Below, piece after piece: positions 1-7,780 of a DNA stretch of 64,000 nucleotides (position 1 is the stretch's first letter; the number at the start of each line of letters is the position of its first letter). The notes under the pieces were generated by a model that was not told the origin of the DNA, made no database searches, and saw only the letters and a list, made by a program, of their open reading frames with translations. The DNA comes from Murimonas intestini. GTDB taxonomy: Bacteria; Bacillota; Clostridia; Lachnospirales; Lachnospiraceae. The stretch lies in assembly GCA_003148945.1 (NCBI GenBank), contig QGGY01000002.1, forward strand, positions 434,001 to 498,000, written 5' to 3'. Position numbers and translations under genes: made by a program.

Positions 1-565
1 CGCTCACCACTGCTGCACCGCAGATACCGCTTCCGGCCAGACTGCCCATATTCTCCTTTGTGATTCCGCCTATGGCTATCACAGGAATCTTTACGCTTTC
101 GCAGATGGCCTTTAAAGTATCATAGCTCACATAATCTGCATCCAGCTTTGTGCCTGTAGAAAACACAGACCCCACTCCCAGATAATCAGCCCCTCTTTTT
201 TCCGCCAGCACAGCCTGCTCCACTGTCTGGGCAGAGACACCTATTATCTTATCAGGCCCAAGCCGCCTGCGCACGTCCCCGGCCTCCATATCACTCTGGC
301 CCACATGGACCCCGTCCGCATCTGCCGCCACGGCTATGTCCACATTATCGTTAACGACAAAGGGAACGTGATATTTTCTGCAGACTGCTTTTATTTCCAG
401 AGCCTCTTTCAGAAAATCTTCTCTGCCCATTTCTTTTTCCCTGATCTGCACAAATGTAGCTCCACCTCTCACAGCCTTCTCCACCTGCCCGGCCAGCTTT
501 TCGCCCCGCAGCCACCGGCTGTCCGTCACCGCATAGAGCAGCAGCTCTTCCTTACCGCACTTCAT
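1..565 (-). CDS. thiE: Thiamine-phosphate synthase (partial, 3' end outside window)
   Basis: Couples the thiazole phosphate and the HMP pyrimidine diphosphate to give thiamine phosphate in the cytosol. The first 188 residues are present. They start MKCGKEELLLYAVTDSRW and contain the family signatures VQIREKE (about residue 40), VNDNVDIA, DGVHVGQSD and the phosphate-binding run GVGSVFSTGTK. The reading frame runs off the left edge before the last part of the TIM barrel, so the stop codon is not visible. The ATG at 563-565 lies inside the end of thiM (14-base overlap), which points to translational coupling. It is controlled through the TPP riboswitch upstream of thiM. Assignment is secure from motifs and context. 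Confidence 0.95.
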   Translation of the reverse strand, partial: MKCGKEELLLYAVTDSRWLRGEKLAGQVEKAVRGGATFVQIREKEMGREDFLKEALEIKAVCRKYHVPFVVNDNVDIAVAADADGVHVGQSDMEAGDVRRRLGPDKIIGVSAQTVEQAVLAEKRGADYLGVGSVFSTGTKLDADYVSYDTLKAICESVKIPVIAIGGITKENMGSLAGSGICGAAVVS

Positions 566-1373
566 ATTTCGCTCCTTTTTCCAGCATCTCCCCATCCATA
601 TGGCAGACAGCATCTATGATCCTGTTCCTGTATGATGCATTCCCCTCAAACGGCTGCATATGTGATTCACCTATCTCCCCGGCAAGTCCCATAACACATA
701 CGGCGGCGGTGGCAGCCTCCAGACAGTTCTGCGGGTTCGCAGCCAGATATGCTGTCATCATTCCTGACAGCTGGCAGCCTGTCCCGGTGATCCTACCCAT
801 CTGCGGACGGCCGTTTCTGATAACATAGCAGGTATCTGCATCTGCAACAAGATCAATGGCTCCTGTGATAGCAGCGACACATCCATGGCTTTCAGCAAAT
901 TTTTTTGCAAATGCAACCGATGCATCCAGGTTTTCCTCAGTCACCTTATCAGCTATGTCGGCATCCACTCCTTTTGTGCTTCCGCTTCCAAATGCCAGGG
1001 TCTTAATTTCTGAGATATTTCCTCTGATCACGGAAAATTTTATTTCATTTACGAGTTCCAGTGCAGTACTTGTCCTGAGTTCGCTGGCGCCGGCCCCAAC
1101 AGGGTCAAGCAGTACAGGATGGGACAGCATATTTGCCTTTTTACCTGCCAGAAACATGGACGGTATTGTGGAAGCATTGAGTGTGCCGATATTTATATTC
1201 AGCCCCTGGCAGACCGCGGTGATCTCCTCTGCTTCCCTGCCATCATCAGCCATGATCGGGCTTCCCCCGCAGGCCAGTATGACATTTGCCACATCGTTTA
1301 CAGTGACATAATTTGTGATGCTGTGCACCAGCGGCATTTTGCTGTGCACGTTTTCAAGACATTCTCTTAACAT
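552..1373 (-). CDS. thiM: Hydroxyethylthiazole kinase
   Basis: ATP-dependent kinase that phosphorylates salvaged hydroxyethylthiazole to feed ThiE. The protein is 273 residues, the usual family length. Signatures seen are HSITNYVTVNDVANVILACG near the N terminus, SPIMADD, LDPVGAGAS, and GTGCQLSG near residue 200 (anion hole and catalytic Cys). An in-frame start at 1430 would add 19 residues that read through the riboswitch terminator. The ATG at 1371-1373 has AGGAG just upstream and matches the family start, so I chose it. First gene of the thiM-thiE operon and directly behind a TPP riboswitch. Confidence 0.95.
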   Translation of the reverse strand: MLRECLENVHSKMPLVHSITNYVTVNDVANVILACGGSPIMADDGREAEEITAVCQGLNINIGTLNASTIPSMFLAGKKANMLSHPVLLDPVGAGASELRTSTALELVNEIKFSVIRGNISEIKTLAFGSGSTKGVDADIADKVTEENLDASVAFAKKFAESHGCVAAITGAIDLVADADTCYVIRNGRPQMGRITGTGCQLSGMMTAYLAANPQNCLEAATAAVCVMGLAGEIGESHMQPFEGNASYRNRIIDAVCHMDGEMLEKGAKYEVR

Positions 1374-1408
1374 CTTAATCTCCTCTCTCTGCCTCAGAGG
1401 ATAATAAC

Positions 1409-1448
1409 AAAAAAGCTGCGAAGACACCAATCACGGTATTTTCGCAGC
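1409..1448 (-). terminator. Riboswitch-controlled intrinsic terminator before thiM
   Basis: On the minus strand a stem GCTGCGAA...TTCGCAGC, extended inward with one mismatch, is followed by a run of six T. It lies between the TPP aptamer and the thiM ribosome binding site, the arrangement expected for transcription-termination control by TPP. Confidence 0.85.
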
Positions 1449-1463
1449 ACAAAAGCTCTGTTA

Positions 1464-1550
1464 TCTCCCTACGTTGGCATTATCCAAATCAGGTTACGGG
1501 TCAAAGCACATGATAGCTTCCTCTCAGCCCACTTGAGTGAGCTCCCCTTT
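1464..1550 (-). ncRNA. TPP riboswitch (THI element)
   Basis: The minus strand contains the conserved thi-box blocks in order: GGGGAGC, GGGCTGAGAGG, GACCC, ACCTGATTTGGATAATGCCA and ACGTAGGGA. These form the P1-P5 core of the thiamine pyrophosphate aptamer. The terminator at 1409-1448 follows. High TPP should stop transcription before thiM and thiE. Confidence 0.97.
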
Positions 1551-1562
1551 CTGTTCGTGAAT

Positions 1563-1591
1563 ATTATTGCACTTTTGACAGGATATGTCAA
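1563..1591 (-). promoter_or_regulatory. Promoter of the thiM-thiE operon
   Basis: TTGACA (1586-1591) and AATAAT (1563-1568) are separated by 17 bases, with TGC directly before the -10. Transcription would start just upstream of the TPP aptamer. Confidence 0.75.
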
Positions 1592-1602
1592 GAAGTAACT
1601 AC

Positions 1603-1812
1603 TTACTCCTCTGTTCCTTCCTCTTCCCAAAAAAGTTCATCTAATGTCCTTCCCAGCTTATGGCAGATGGCGATACACAGTTTTATCGTAGGATTATAAT
1701 CTCCCTTTTCAATGGCATTTATCGTCTGACGTGAGACTCCTACCTCCTGGGCCAGCTGCTGCTGGGACATATCAAGCGCTGCCCGTGCCGATTTCAATCT
1801 CAAATTTTTCAT
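1603..1812 (-). CDS. Small XRE-family transcriptional regulator
   Basis: A 69-residue protein that is almost only a helix-turn-helix of the Cro/XRE type: LDMSQQQLAQEVGVSRQTIN (helices 2-3), then AIEKGDYNPTIKLCIAICH and LGRTLDELFW. It has no sensor domain. The gene lies 3 bases behind the membrane-protein gene at 1816-2343, so the two are co-transcribed. The likely role is repression of its own operon, whose promoter carries an 11-bp tandem repeat just past the -10 element (2419-2440). The autoregulation is inferred. Confidence 0.9.
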   Translation of the reverse strand: MKNLRLKSARAALDMSQQQLAQEVGVSRQTINAIEKGDYNPTIKLCIAICHKLGRTLDELFWEEEGTEE

Positions 1813-1815
1813 AAG

Positions 1816-2343
1816 CTATTCTGCCTCTCCCTCTTTTTTATCCTTCTGTCTTTTAACGACCACAACTGCCATCAGCAGCACAAACATCACTCCTACAGAA
1901 AGGCACATAATATTTTCTTCAAACATCTCTTCCTCACCATGGCCCAGCAAGCCCCGCGCTCCATTTACCAGATTCATAAGACCAACTGCAAAAAACAGCC
2001 ACATATAATAGCTTGGGGACTCCTGGACTGAAAAATATGCATCGTTCCATACTGCATTAGAGGCAAATACAAAGACTGCCACACAAATACCGATAGTGAT
2101 CCCCACAATGCTGGTTACATATTTTCCTTCTGTAAACATCTGGAATATACCATACAGTGCAAAATAAATCAGAAATGTGAAAAACCCATATTTATAGGCT
2201 TTTCCTCTGGCTGCAATCTGCCGCTCATCATATGCACAGGATAAACCTTTTTTCTTTCTGATCCTCCATGCAATCGCTACTATGATCACCCCCAACGCAA
2301 TTCCCGCTGCCAGCCCTAAATAATAATAAAAACTTCTCTCCAT
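1816..2343 (-). CDS. Integral membrane protein of unknown function paired with XRE regulator
   Basis: 175 residues with a membrane segment at the N terminus (about 7-26), a short basic cytoplasmic stretch containing YDERQ, and three or four further hydrophobic segments (about 53-68, 77-97, 111-126, 146-165). No catalytic motif is visible. Small membrane proteins of this layout paired with a 65-70-residue XRE repressor are frequent in Firmicutes, but the biochemical function is not known to me. The start is supported by AAGGAGG upstream. First gene of a two-gene operon. Confidence 0.8.
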   Translation of the reverse strand: MERSFYYYLGLAAGIALGVIIVAIAWRIRKKKGLSCAYDERQIAARGKAYKYGFFTFLIYFALYGIFQMFTEGKYVTSIVGITIGICVAVFVFASNAVWNDAYFSVQESPSYYMWLFFAVGLMNLVNGARGLLGHGEEEMFEENIMCLSVGVMFVLLMAVVVVKRQKDKKEGEAE

Positions 2344-2418
2344 TTCATTTTCCTCCTTTTACTTGAGTGTAATTTTTCGCCACAGTTCTGCCTTCACCGT
2401 TTGGCATTCTTGACTTCT

Positions 2419-2440
2419 TTTTTACTACCTTTTTACTACC
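2419..2440 (-). repeat. 11-bp tandem repeat, probable operator
   Basis: Two perfect adjacent copies of an 11-mer (plus strand TTTTTACTACC) lie directly downstream of the -10 element of the promoter at 2448-2476. One copy per helical turn next to the transcription start fits an operator for the XRE repressor encoded in the same operon. Confidence 0.6.
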
Positions 2441-2447
2441 TGACTAT

Positions 2448-2476
2448 ACTATATACCTGTGATGGCTTTTTGTCAA
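2448..2476 (-). promoter_or_regulatory. Promoter of the membrane protein-XRE operon
   Basis: TTGACA (2471-2476), a 17-base spacer and TATAGT (2448-2453): near-consensus sigma-A promoter reading toward the gene that starts at 2343. The 5' leader is about 100 bases. Confidence 0.8.
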
Positions 2477-2562
2477 GTATATATTACTTTTAATATAGTA
2501 TAAATGATATTATGTATGATAACACTCACTTGTAAGCCGAGATACCACTTTGTACAACAAGA

Positions 2563-2601
2563 GCAGGCCTGCCATCCCCTCTCCGGGAACAGCAGGCCTG
2601 T
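2563..2601 (-). terminator. Hairpin downstream of the BlaR1-type gene
   Basis: Inverted repeat GCAGGCCTGC / GCAGGCCTGT forming a 10-bp stem with a long loop, placed after the stop at 2635. The T-run after the stem is poor, so it is a weak or factor-dependent terminator at best. Confidence 0.45.
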
Positions 2602-2634
2602 TATCTTATGTCTGACTTGATAATATTCTTTTTT

Positions 2635-4500
2635 CTAATTAAGTTCCTGAATCGTATTGTCTATTCTATAAGCATGGCCATGTTCATGTTCAGATATATG
2701 CCATCCTTCACCATCATGCTTTTCTGAGTGATGGCCTTTGCCTGTATCCGCATTTACTGCCGTACAGTGCTCTATCCCTGTAATATTGTGGTTTTCATCC
2801 CTGCATATAGAGACGTCTACGGTGCCGTTTTCTTTCCTGCAGATATATCCTTTTAACATGCTTCCGCCGCAGGCCCCGTCTTCTATACAGCGTACCGGCT
2901 CCCCATCCAAATAAAAGCATCCTGACTCTTCATCATATGTCAGTCCGTATTTTCCATACTCATCTGCCGCCTCTGCAATATCTTTCAGGATGTAGTCCTC
3001 CACAGCTGCTTCATATTCATTCCGCATAGTGTCATATTCTTTTTTATATTTATCATAGTCCCCGTTCTCTGTATTGGCTGTCTTCATCTTTTCCTGAAGA
3101 GCTTCCAGCTTACCCGCATAATCTTCCACTAATGCAGCCGCCTCCTCTGCTGTACCGCTCTCTTTGACCGGGATCAGGTTTGTATTCTCTCTCAGTGTTG
3201 CGGCATTTGTTCCGCTGCCCTCCACGAGAAAAGTTTCGTTCTTCTCCTGGGTGCCCTCCTTCATCTGGACAGTTCCGTTTTCCTGAACGTTCTCTTTTAA
3301 CAGCGTGCTCCCCTTTACCTGACCTTCGTCAGCTGCTTCTGTTTTGACAGGCGTTACATATGATACGGAGCTGTCTTCCTTTGCAGACGCAAACACAGTC
3401 AGAGAACTTATTGTCAGCAGCACAGCTGCAGAGATACTTATTATTGAAGTCTTTTTATATTTCATGATTGATATGATCCTTTCCTGAATGGCGGTCTTGC
3501 CGAATGCTGAAAACATTGCCGGCTGACCTTTTGTTCTTCCAGCTGCTTCTATAAGGCTTATTGCATAACCCGCTTTTTGGGATGAACCCAGCCCTGCTAT
3601 TACTTTCTCATCACATGATATCTCAATATCCCTGACCAGAAGGGCACGCATCAGCCACACCAGAGGGTTAAACCAGTGAATACATGCTGCACACCCGCCC
3701 GCAAATATCAGCAGGTTATCATGTCTTTTTATATGCACCATCTCATGCTGCAGAATATATTCCAGCTGCTCTTTCCCGGCAGCCAGCATTCCCTTGGGCA
3801 GGACAATCCTGGGTTTGAGAACTCCAAAAGTAACAGGTGTTGCTATCCTGTCAGATACCAGAAACGCGATCCTTTTTGATCCGTTCCCCCTGCTGCACAT
3901 ATTCTCCCAGGCTTCCCCTTTCAGAGGTATCGCCTCCAGCAGCAGCCGGTATCCCCTAATATAACGTATCAAGTATATAACAAAGCAGATATTGCTCCCT
4001 GCCGCCAGAATGAGGCTCCAGCCCCATCTCTTCCAGATAATGCCAAAGCCGCCGGCTTTGTTTTGGATATCCGTCCCCGCGGCCGGATCATCTGCCTTCA
4101 TTGAAAAACCTGCCCCGCTCTCTTCCGGCATGCTTTTCTCCCCGTCAGTATTTCCTGACACTGTTATGACGCCCTCTGTCCTGCCTGCCCTGACTGTATC
4201 CGCCAGTCTTGTGCTCCCCTGGCCTGTAACACCCCTGCCTGTATCTCCCAGACCTGCGCCTGCCTGTTCCGGCGGAATAATATGTTCAATGGCACGCCTT
4301 GCTGCAAATACAGCGCTGTCCCTGGATAATCCCCTGATCTCCACATCCACAGAGACAGGTATCAGCAGCCTGAGGATCACGATTGCCCACAGCCAGACAA
4401 AGCATCTCTTAGGAAGCCTGTTAATGGCAGCCGCACGGATCACCGTGACCAGCAGTATCAGAATCCCCGCCATCAAGCTCATCTGCAAAAATAATTTCAT
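2635..4500 (-). CDS. BlaR1/MecR1-type membrane metalloprotease sensor (M56 family)
   Basis: 621 residues. The N-terminal part has hydrophobic helices (about 5-25 and 30-50) and a further one near 165-185. The gluzincin motif HEMVH (H252, E253, H256) is followed by the downstream Glu in the EISCDEK block, giving a complete zinc site. Another membrane helix (about 350-372) precedes a roughly 250-residue C-terminal domain that is charged and partly coiled. That domain does not obviously resemble the penicillin-binding sensor of true BlaR1, so the signal may not be a beta-lactam. In the family the sensor activates the protease, which leads to cleavage of the partner repressor. The gene follows the BlaI-type repressor gene by 46 bases. 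No beta-lactamase lies nearby. Confidence 0.85.
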   Translation of the reverse strand: MKLFLQMSLMAGILILLVTVIRAAAINRLPKRCFVWLWAIVILRLLIPVSVDVEIRGLSRDSAVFAARRAIEHIIPPEQAGAGLGDTGRGVTGQGSTRLADTVRAGRTEGVITVSGNTDGEKSMPEESGAGFSMKADDPAAGTDIQNKAGGFGIIWKRWGWSLILAAGSNICFVIYLIRYIRGYRLLLEAIPLKGEAWENMCSRGNGSKRIAFLVSDRIATPVTFGVLKPRIVLPKGMLAAGKEQLEYILQHEMVHIKRHDNLLIFAGGCAACIHWFNPLVWLMRALLVRDIEISCDEKVIAGLGSSQKAGYAISLIEAAGRTKGQPAMFSAFGKTAIQERIISIMKYKKTSIISISAAVLLTISSLTVFASAKEDSSVSYVTPVKTEAADEGQVKGSTLLKENVQENGTVQMKEGTQEKNETFLVEGSGTNAATLRENTNLIPVKESGTAEEAAALVEDYAGKLEALQEKMKTANTENGDYDKYKKEYDTMRNEYEAAVEDYILKDIAEAADEYGKYGLTYDEESGCFYLDGEPVRCIEDGACGGSMLKGYICRKENGTVDVSICRDENHNITGIEHCTAVNADTGKGHHSEKHDGEGWHISEHEHGHAYRIDNTIQELN

Positions 4501-4546
4501 TTTATCGCCTCATTTCATCTTAAATCAAAAACAAATGTCCGGCCAG

Positions 4547-4897
4547 TTACATTTTATCTATCATATTTCTCAGCTTTCTGGCCTCATCTTCTGAAATCAT
4601 ATTCACAAAGCTGGCGAAAAAATCCTCCCTGGAACCGTCAAACATCTTGTCTATCAGTTCTTCAGTCTCCTGGCTCTGCACCTGTTCCTTTGTCACTAAA
4701 GGGCTGCAGATGAAATTAGGCTCTCTTCTCTGAACAGCCCCCTTCTCAATACATTTCTTGATAACAGTGTAAGTTGTATTCCTGTTCCATCCTGTCTCTT
4801 CCTTCAGTATCCTGGCAATCTGTCCGGCCGGAAGCTCCCCCTCCTTCCACAATACCTCCATCACTTTTAACTCAGAATCAAATAATTTAATGTCCAT
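4547..4897 (-). CDS. BlaI/MecI/CopY-family repressor
   Basis: 116 residues with the typical winged-helix N terminus (SELKVMEVLWKEGELPAGQI, then a Trp/Asn/Thr-rich recognition region and TVIKKCIEKGAV) and an acidic dimerisation C terminus. It should repress its own operon and be inactivated by the co-transcribed M56 protease. The start has AAGGAG upstream. Three related dyad sites cover its promoter (4933-5016), which supports autoregulation. Whether it also controls distant genes cannot be seen here. Confidence 0.92.
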   Translation of the reverse strand: MDIKLFDSELKVMEVLWKEGELPAGQIARILKEETGWNRNTTYTVIKKCIEKGAVQRREPNFICSPLVTKEQVQSQETEELIDKMFDGSREDFFASFVNMISEDEARKLRNMIDKM

Positions 4898-4932
4898 ATG
4901 GATATCTCTCCTTCAGCATCTCCTGTAACAAA

Positions 4933-4981
4933 ATGACTACTGCAATAGTATTTACAACACAAATACTATCACAGTAGTCAT
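4933..4981 (-). promoter_or_regulatory. Double BlaI-type operator forming a large inverted repeat
   Basis: Two 16-bp dyads, GACTACTG/CAATAGTA at 4935-4950 and TACTATCA/CAGTAGTC at 4964-4979, lie in opposite sense. Together they make an imperfect 21-bp inverted repeat with a 7-base centre. The second dyad covers the spacer and -10 of the repressor promoter; the first lies past the start site. They match the dyad architecture of BlaI/MecI operators. Confidence 0.75.
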
Positions 4982-4991
4982 CATAAGTCAA
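4963..4991 (-). promoter_or_regulatory. Promoter of the BlaI/BlaR1-type operon
   Basis: TTGACT (4986-4991), 17-base spacer, TAGTAT (4963-4968). An operator dyad overlaps the spacer and -10, so repressor and polymerase should compete. Confidence 0.8.
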
Positions 4992-4999
4992 CCCCTATT

Positions 5000-5017
5000 T
5001 GACTATTTAAATAGTCA
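5000..5017. promoter_or_regulatory. Third operator-like palindrome
   Basis: Perfect 18-bp palindrome TGACTATTTAAATAGTCA upstream of the -35 element, with the same GACTA...TAGTC half-sites as the two sites at 4935-4979. Its centre is 37 bp from the middle site. It could be an auxiliary operator for cooperative repression. Confidence 0.65.
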
Positions 5018-5033
5018 CCACCTGACGAATTAT

Positions 5034-6443
5034 TTATACCACCTTTTTCCACTCCTGAGGAAGATAATTAATCGTTCCCCGTATCATATCATCTGCCAGC
5101 GCTCTTATATCTGCCTCACTGCAGCTGCGCGCGGCCACATTCGGATCATTCATAAAGGCCTTTACCACCAGCTCCTTATCACATGCCAGGGCCGCCTGCA
5201 GGGTATATTCATGGTTCCTGACATGAGGCATGATCAGTTCTTTTATATCATCCGGCATTGCTCCTGCAATGACCGGGCGGATCGCATCCCTCTCAAAGAC
5301 AGCATTTGTCTCCACTACAGCCGTTTCCGGCAGGTTTGAGATCTGCCGTCCTGTATTTGGGATATTGACATTGCTTATCACCCTCTCCAGCCCGCAGAGA
5401 GCCTTTATCAGCAGAATCCCTTCCTCTCCTGTCGGCTTGAGCTCAACTTCTTCTTCACCCTCATACAGCCTGCGGCTCTTGTCCAGCAGTTCTTCAAGAT
5501 GTTTTTTCCTCCACTCCACAGTAGTCAGTGCGAATTTCCACTTTTCAACTGTGTCAGGATCCTTCAGGTACTCATCTCCCGGCATAAATTCTGCCAGATG
5601 CCTGTCACCTGCAGCCGCGATCAGCCCATACCTTCTGATAAGGTCAAATTTAACTCTGTGGGCACATGCAAAGCTGGAATTTGCCCAGTTATCATCACCC
5701 TCACTATATCCTTCCTCATAATGGCTGCGGGCATATTCGCGGAAGACCGGAATCAGATCTGTCCCTCTGCAGGAGGCATAATCAAACCAGGTAAAATGAT
5801 TGATGCCCAGTACATTTACATGGATATCCTGACGCGTTATATCTGTAAATCCCAGAACCTCCTCCGCTATCCCCTTTAACAGGCTCTGTGTTCCAAATAC
5901 CTCATGACAGCACCCAAAGGCCTTTATCTGGGGAAACACATGGTAAAGGGTCTTGACGCACAGAGACATGGGGTTTGTATAATTTATGACCCATGCCTGG
6001 GGAGAATACTCCCTGACAGCCTCTGCTATTTCCACAAACATGGGGATCGTCCTCAGGGCACGCATGATGCCGCCAGGCCCGGCAGTGTCTCCCACAGACT
6101 GCCAGATTCCCAGACGCTGGGGCATATGCACATCAACCTCCATCTCATCAAAGGTTCCGGGCAGGATGGAGATCACTACAAAATCTGTCCCCTCCAGCGC
6201 TTCTTTGAGGGTGGAACATGTCCTATACCCCCATTTTCCCGGTGCATCCGGCCTTTCGCTCACACGGCTGCCTATTACCTCATTGTACATGGCGGCTTCT
6301 TTATCAATGTCATACAGACGGATAACACCGCTCATCTTTTCTTCCATAGCCAGATCTGTCATAAAAGTCCATGCCCATCCCCTTGAGCCGCCCCCTATGT
6401 ATGCGATCTGTACGTCTGATACCTTCTGATTGCTGTAATTCAT
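5034..6443 (-). CDS. GH4-family NAD/Mn-dependent glycosidase, LplD-like (alpha-galacturonidase candidate)
   Basis: 469 residues. A Rossmann start (QIAYIGGGSRGWAWTFMTDL) and the motifs LYDID, ISILPG, VGDTAGPGGIMRALRT, WVINYTNPMS and FGCCHEVFG identify glycoside hydrolase family 4. Members use NAD and a divalent metal held by the Cys-His motif to cleave by oxidation-elimination. The pattern is closest, from memory, to LplD of Bacillus subtilis, an alpha-galacturonidase, rather than to the phospho-alpha-glucosidases. There is no signal peptide, so the substrate is an imported oligosaccharide. The divergent AraC-type gene is the likely regulator. No transporter gene is adjacent, so the substrate is inferred. 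Confidence 0.85.
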   Translation of the reverse strand: MNYSNQKVSDVQIAYIGGGSRGWAWTFMTDLAMEEKMSGVIRLYDIDKEAAMYNEVIGSRVSERPDAPGKWGYRTCSTLKEALEGTDFVVISILPGTFDEMEVDVHMPQRLGIWQSVGDTAGPGGIMRALRTIPMFVEIAEAVREYSPQAWVINYTNPMSLCVKTLYHVFPQIKAFGCCHEVFGTQSLLKGIAEEVLGFTDITRQDIHVNVLGINHFTWFDYASCRGTDLIPVFREYARSHYEEGYSEGDDNWANSSFACAHRVKFDLIRRYGLIAAAGDRHLAEFMPGDEYLKDPDTVEKWKFALTTVEWRKKHLEELLDKSRRLYEGEEEVELKPTGEEGILLIKALCGLERVISNVNIPNTGRQISNLPETAVVETNAVFERDAIRPVIAGAMPDDIKELIMPHVRNHEYTLQAALACDKELVVKAFMNDPNVAARSCSEADIRALADDMIRGTINYLPQEWKKVV

Positions 6444-6503
6444 ATTTTTATGTCCTTTCTATTTCTTTTTTATTTTTTCCTGTGCTGCTTTCCTGATTTT
6501 TTC

Positions 6504-6532
6504 TTTCACTTAATAATAAAATGATGTATAAT
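6504..6532 (+). promoter_or_regulatory. Probable promoter of the AraC-type gene
   Basis: TATAAT at 6527-6532 with a weak -35 (TTTCAC, 6504-6509) at 17 bases. The weak -35 would suit an activator-dependent promoter. It lies in a pyrimidine-rich divergent region shared with the GH4 gene. Confidence 0.5.
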
Positions 6533-6574
6533 TCTTCGTAACTATCTATATTCCTGCTGACAGGGAGGTTTCTT

Positions 6575-7525
6575 ATGCGCCAGATCGTCTATGAAGAGGA
6601 AATGAACGGTCTTGTTATGGACCGGGTCATCCGCGACTATGAATTCAATATGGCTGAAAAGCACATCCACGATAATTATGAGATCTACTATCTCCTGGAG
6701 GGTGAACGCAATTATTTCATTGAAAAGCAGACCTACCTGGTCCGTGAAGGCAGCCTTGTCTTCGTAAACCGGCACCTCATACATAATACAGGTGTCAGCC
6801 ATTCATCATACCACGACAGGATCCTTATTGAACTGCAGGCAGAGCCCTTCTCCACCTTCTTTAACTGCACCCAGGAGGTCACTCTCAGCGATTTTTTCAG
6901 ATCCCATACAGGTGTTGTGGAACTGGATGCTGCCCGGAGGACCTATATTGAAGCTCTGCTGGAAGGAATTCACCAGGACCTGAAGGATAAGGATACCGGC
7001 TACAGGCTCTCAGTCTACTCCCGGCTCTCCTCTCTCCTGCTCTGTGCCATGCGCTGCCCTCTCAAAAAACCTACTTACCTTCACTCTATGAATATTTATA
7101 AAAATAATAAGTATACAAAAGTGGATGAGGTGGCCACCTACATCGCAGCTAATTTTGCCACAGTCTCTTCTCTGAGCGGGCTTGCAGAGCATTTCTATAT
7201 CAGCAGGAGCTATCTGAGCAGAGTTTTTAAGGAAGTCACCGGCTTTACTGTCAGTGAATATATTAATACAGCCAGGATCAGGCAGGCTCAGAAGCTGCTG
7301 GAAGACAGCAGCCTGAATATCTCTGAGATCTCCCGTGAAACAGGTTATGAGACCGTGACCTACTTTGAAAAGATATTCAAAAAGCATACAGGGATCACCC
7401 CCCTGAAATACCGCAGGCTCCATGAGATCCACAAATGGCCTGCTGATGCCTCACGCTATTCTGTTGAAGACAAACGGCCTGACTCCGCCCCTTTAAACTC
7501 TGGTCAAAAGAAATCTGACATCTAA
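6575..7525 (+). CDS. AraC-family transcriptional regulator
   Basis: 316 residues. The N-terminal half looks like a cupin sensor (HIHDNYEIYYLLEGERNYFI near residues 27-48, then EGSLVFVNRHLIHN). The C-terminal half (about 185-285) has two helix-turn-helix motifs: SSLSGLAEHFYISRSYLSRV and the signature NISEISRETGYETVTYFEKI followed by FKKHTGITPLKYR. Such proteins usually sense a sugar or oligosaccharide and activate a neighbouring catabolic gene. The GH4 gene starts 131 bases away on the other strand and is the obvious target. The start is preceded by GGGAGG. Confidence 0.9.
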   Translation: MRQIVYEEEMNGLVMDRVIRDYEFNMAEKHIHDNYEIYYLLEGERNYFIEKQTYLVREGSLVFVNRHLIHNTGVSHSSYHDRILIELQAEPFSTFFNCTQEVTLSDFFRSHTGVVELDAARRTYIEALLEGIHQDLKDKDTGYRLSVYSRLSSLLLCAMRCPLKKPTYLHSMNIYKNNKYTKVDEVATYIAANFATVSSLSGLAEHFYISRSYLSRVFKEVTGFTVSEYINTARIRQAQKLLEDSSLNISEISRETGYETVTYFEKIFKKHTGITPLKYRRLHEIHKWPADASRYSVEDKRPDSAPLNSGQKKSDI

Positions 7526-7641
7526 ATCTTCCTGTCTGCTGTACTAATTATAGGTTTTTAATATTGCATAGTCAATATAGGTGTGGAAACTGCATAATAT
7601 AGGCCTATATTTTGTAATTTTTATACTATTTTTACTTTTCT

Positions 7642-7686
7642 TATGCCAAGATCCTCCTGGAATTTCTCCTGTCGGATCCTGGCATA
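7642..7686 (+). terminator. Inverted repeat after the AraC-type gene
   Basis: TATGCCAAGATCC and GGATCCTGGCATA form a 13-bp stem with one mismatch and a 19-base loop, followed by a pyrimidine-rich stretch with TTTTT about 12 bases on. It could end the AraC transcript. It also lies in the 5' leader region of the histidine kinase gene, so a regulatory hairpin is possible. Confidence 0.45.
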
Positions 7687-7780
7687 TTTCCTTGTCTTTT
7701 TCACTCAGCTGGTATATGATTGAATTAATAGTAAAGCCATATAACAACATAACACAGCATCGCAGAAGGAGAACATAAAT

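Noticed and set aside
2635-4897. Beta-lactam resistance cassette
   Set aside because: Only the regulator pair is present; no beta-lactamase or alternative penicillin-binding protein lies nearby, and the sensor exterior domain is not clearly penicillin-binding.
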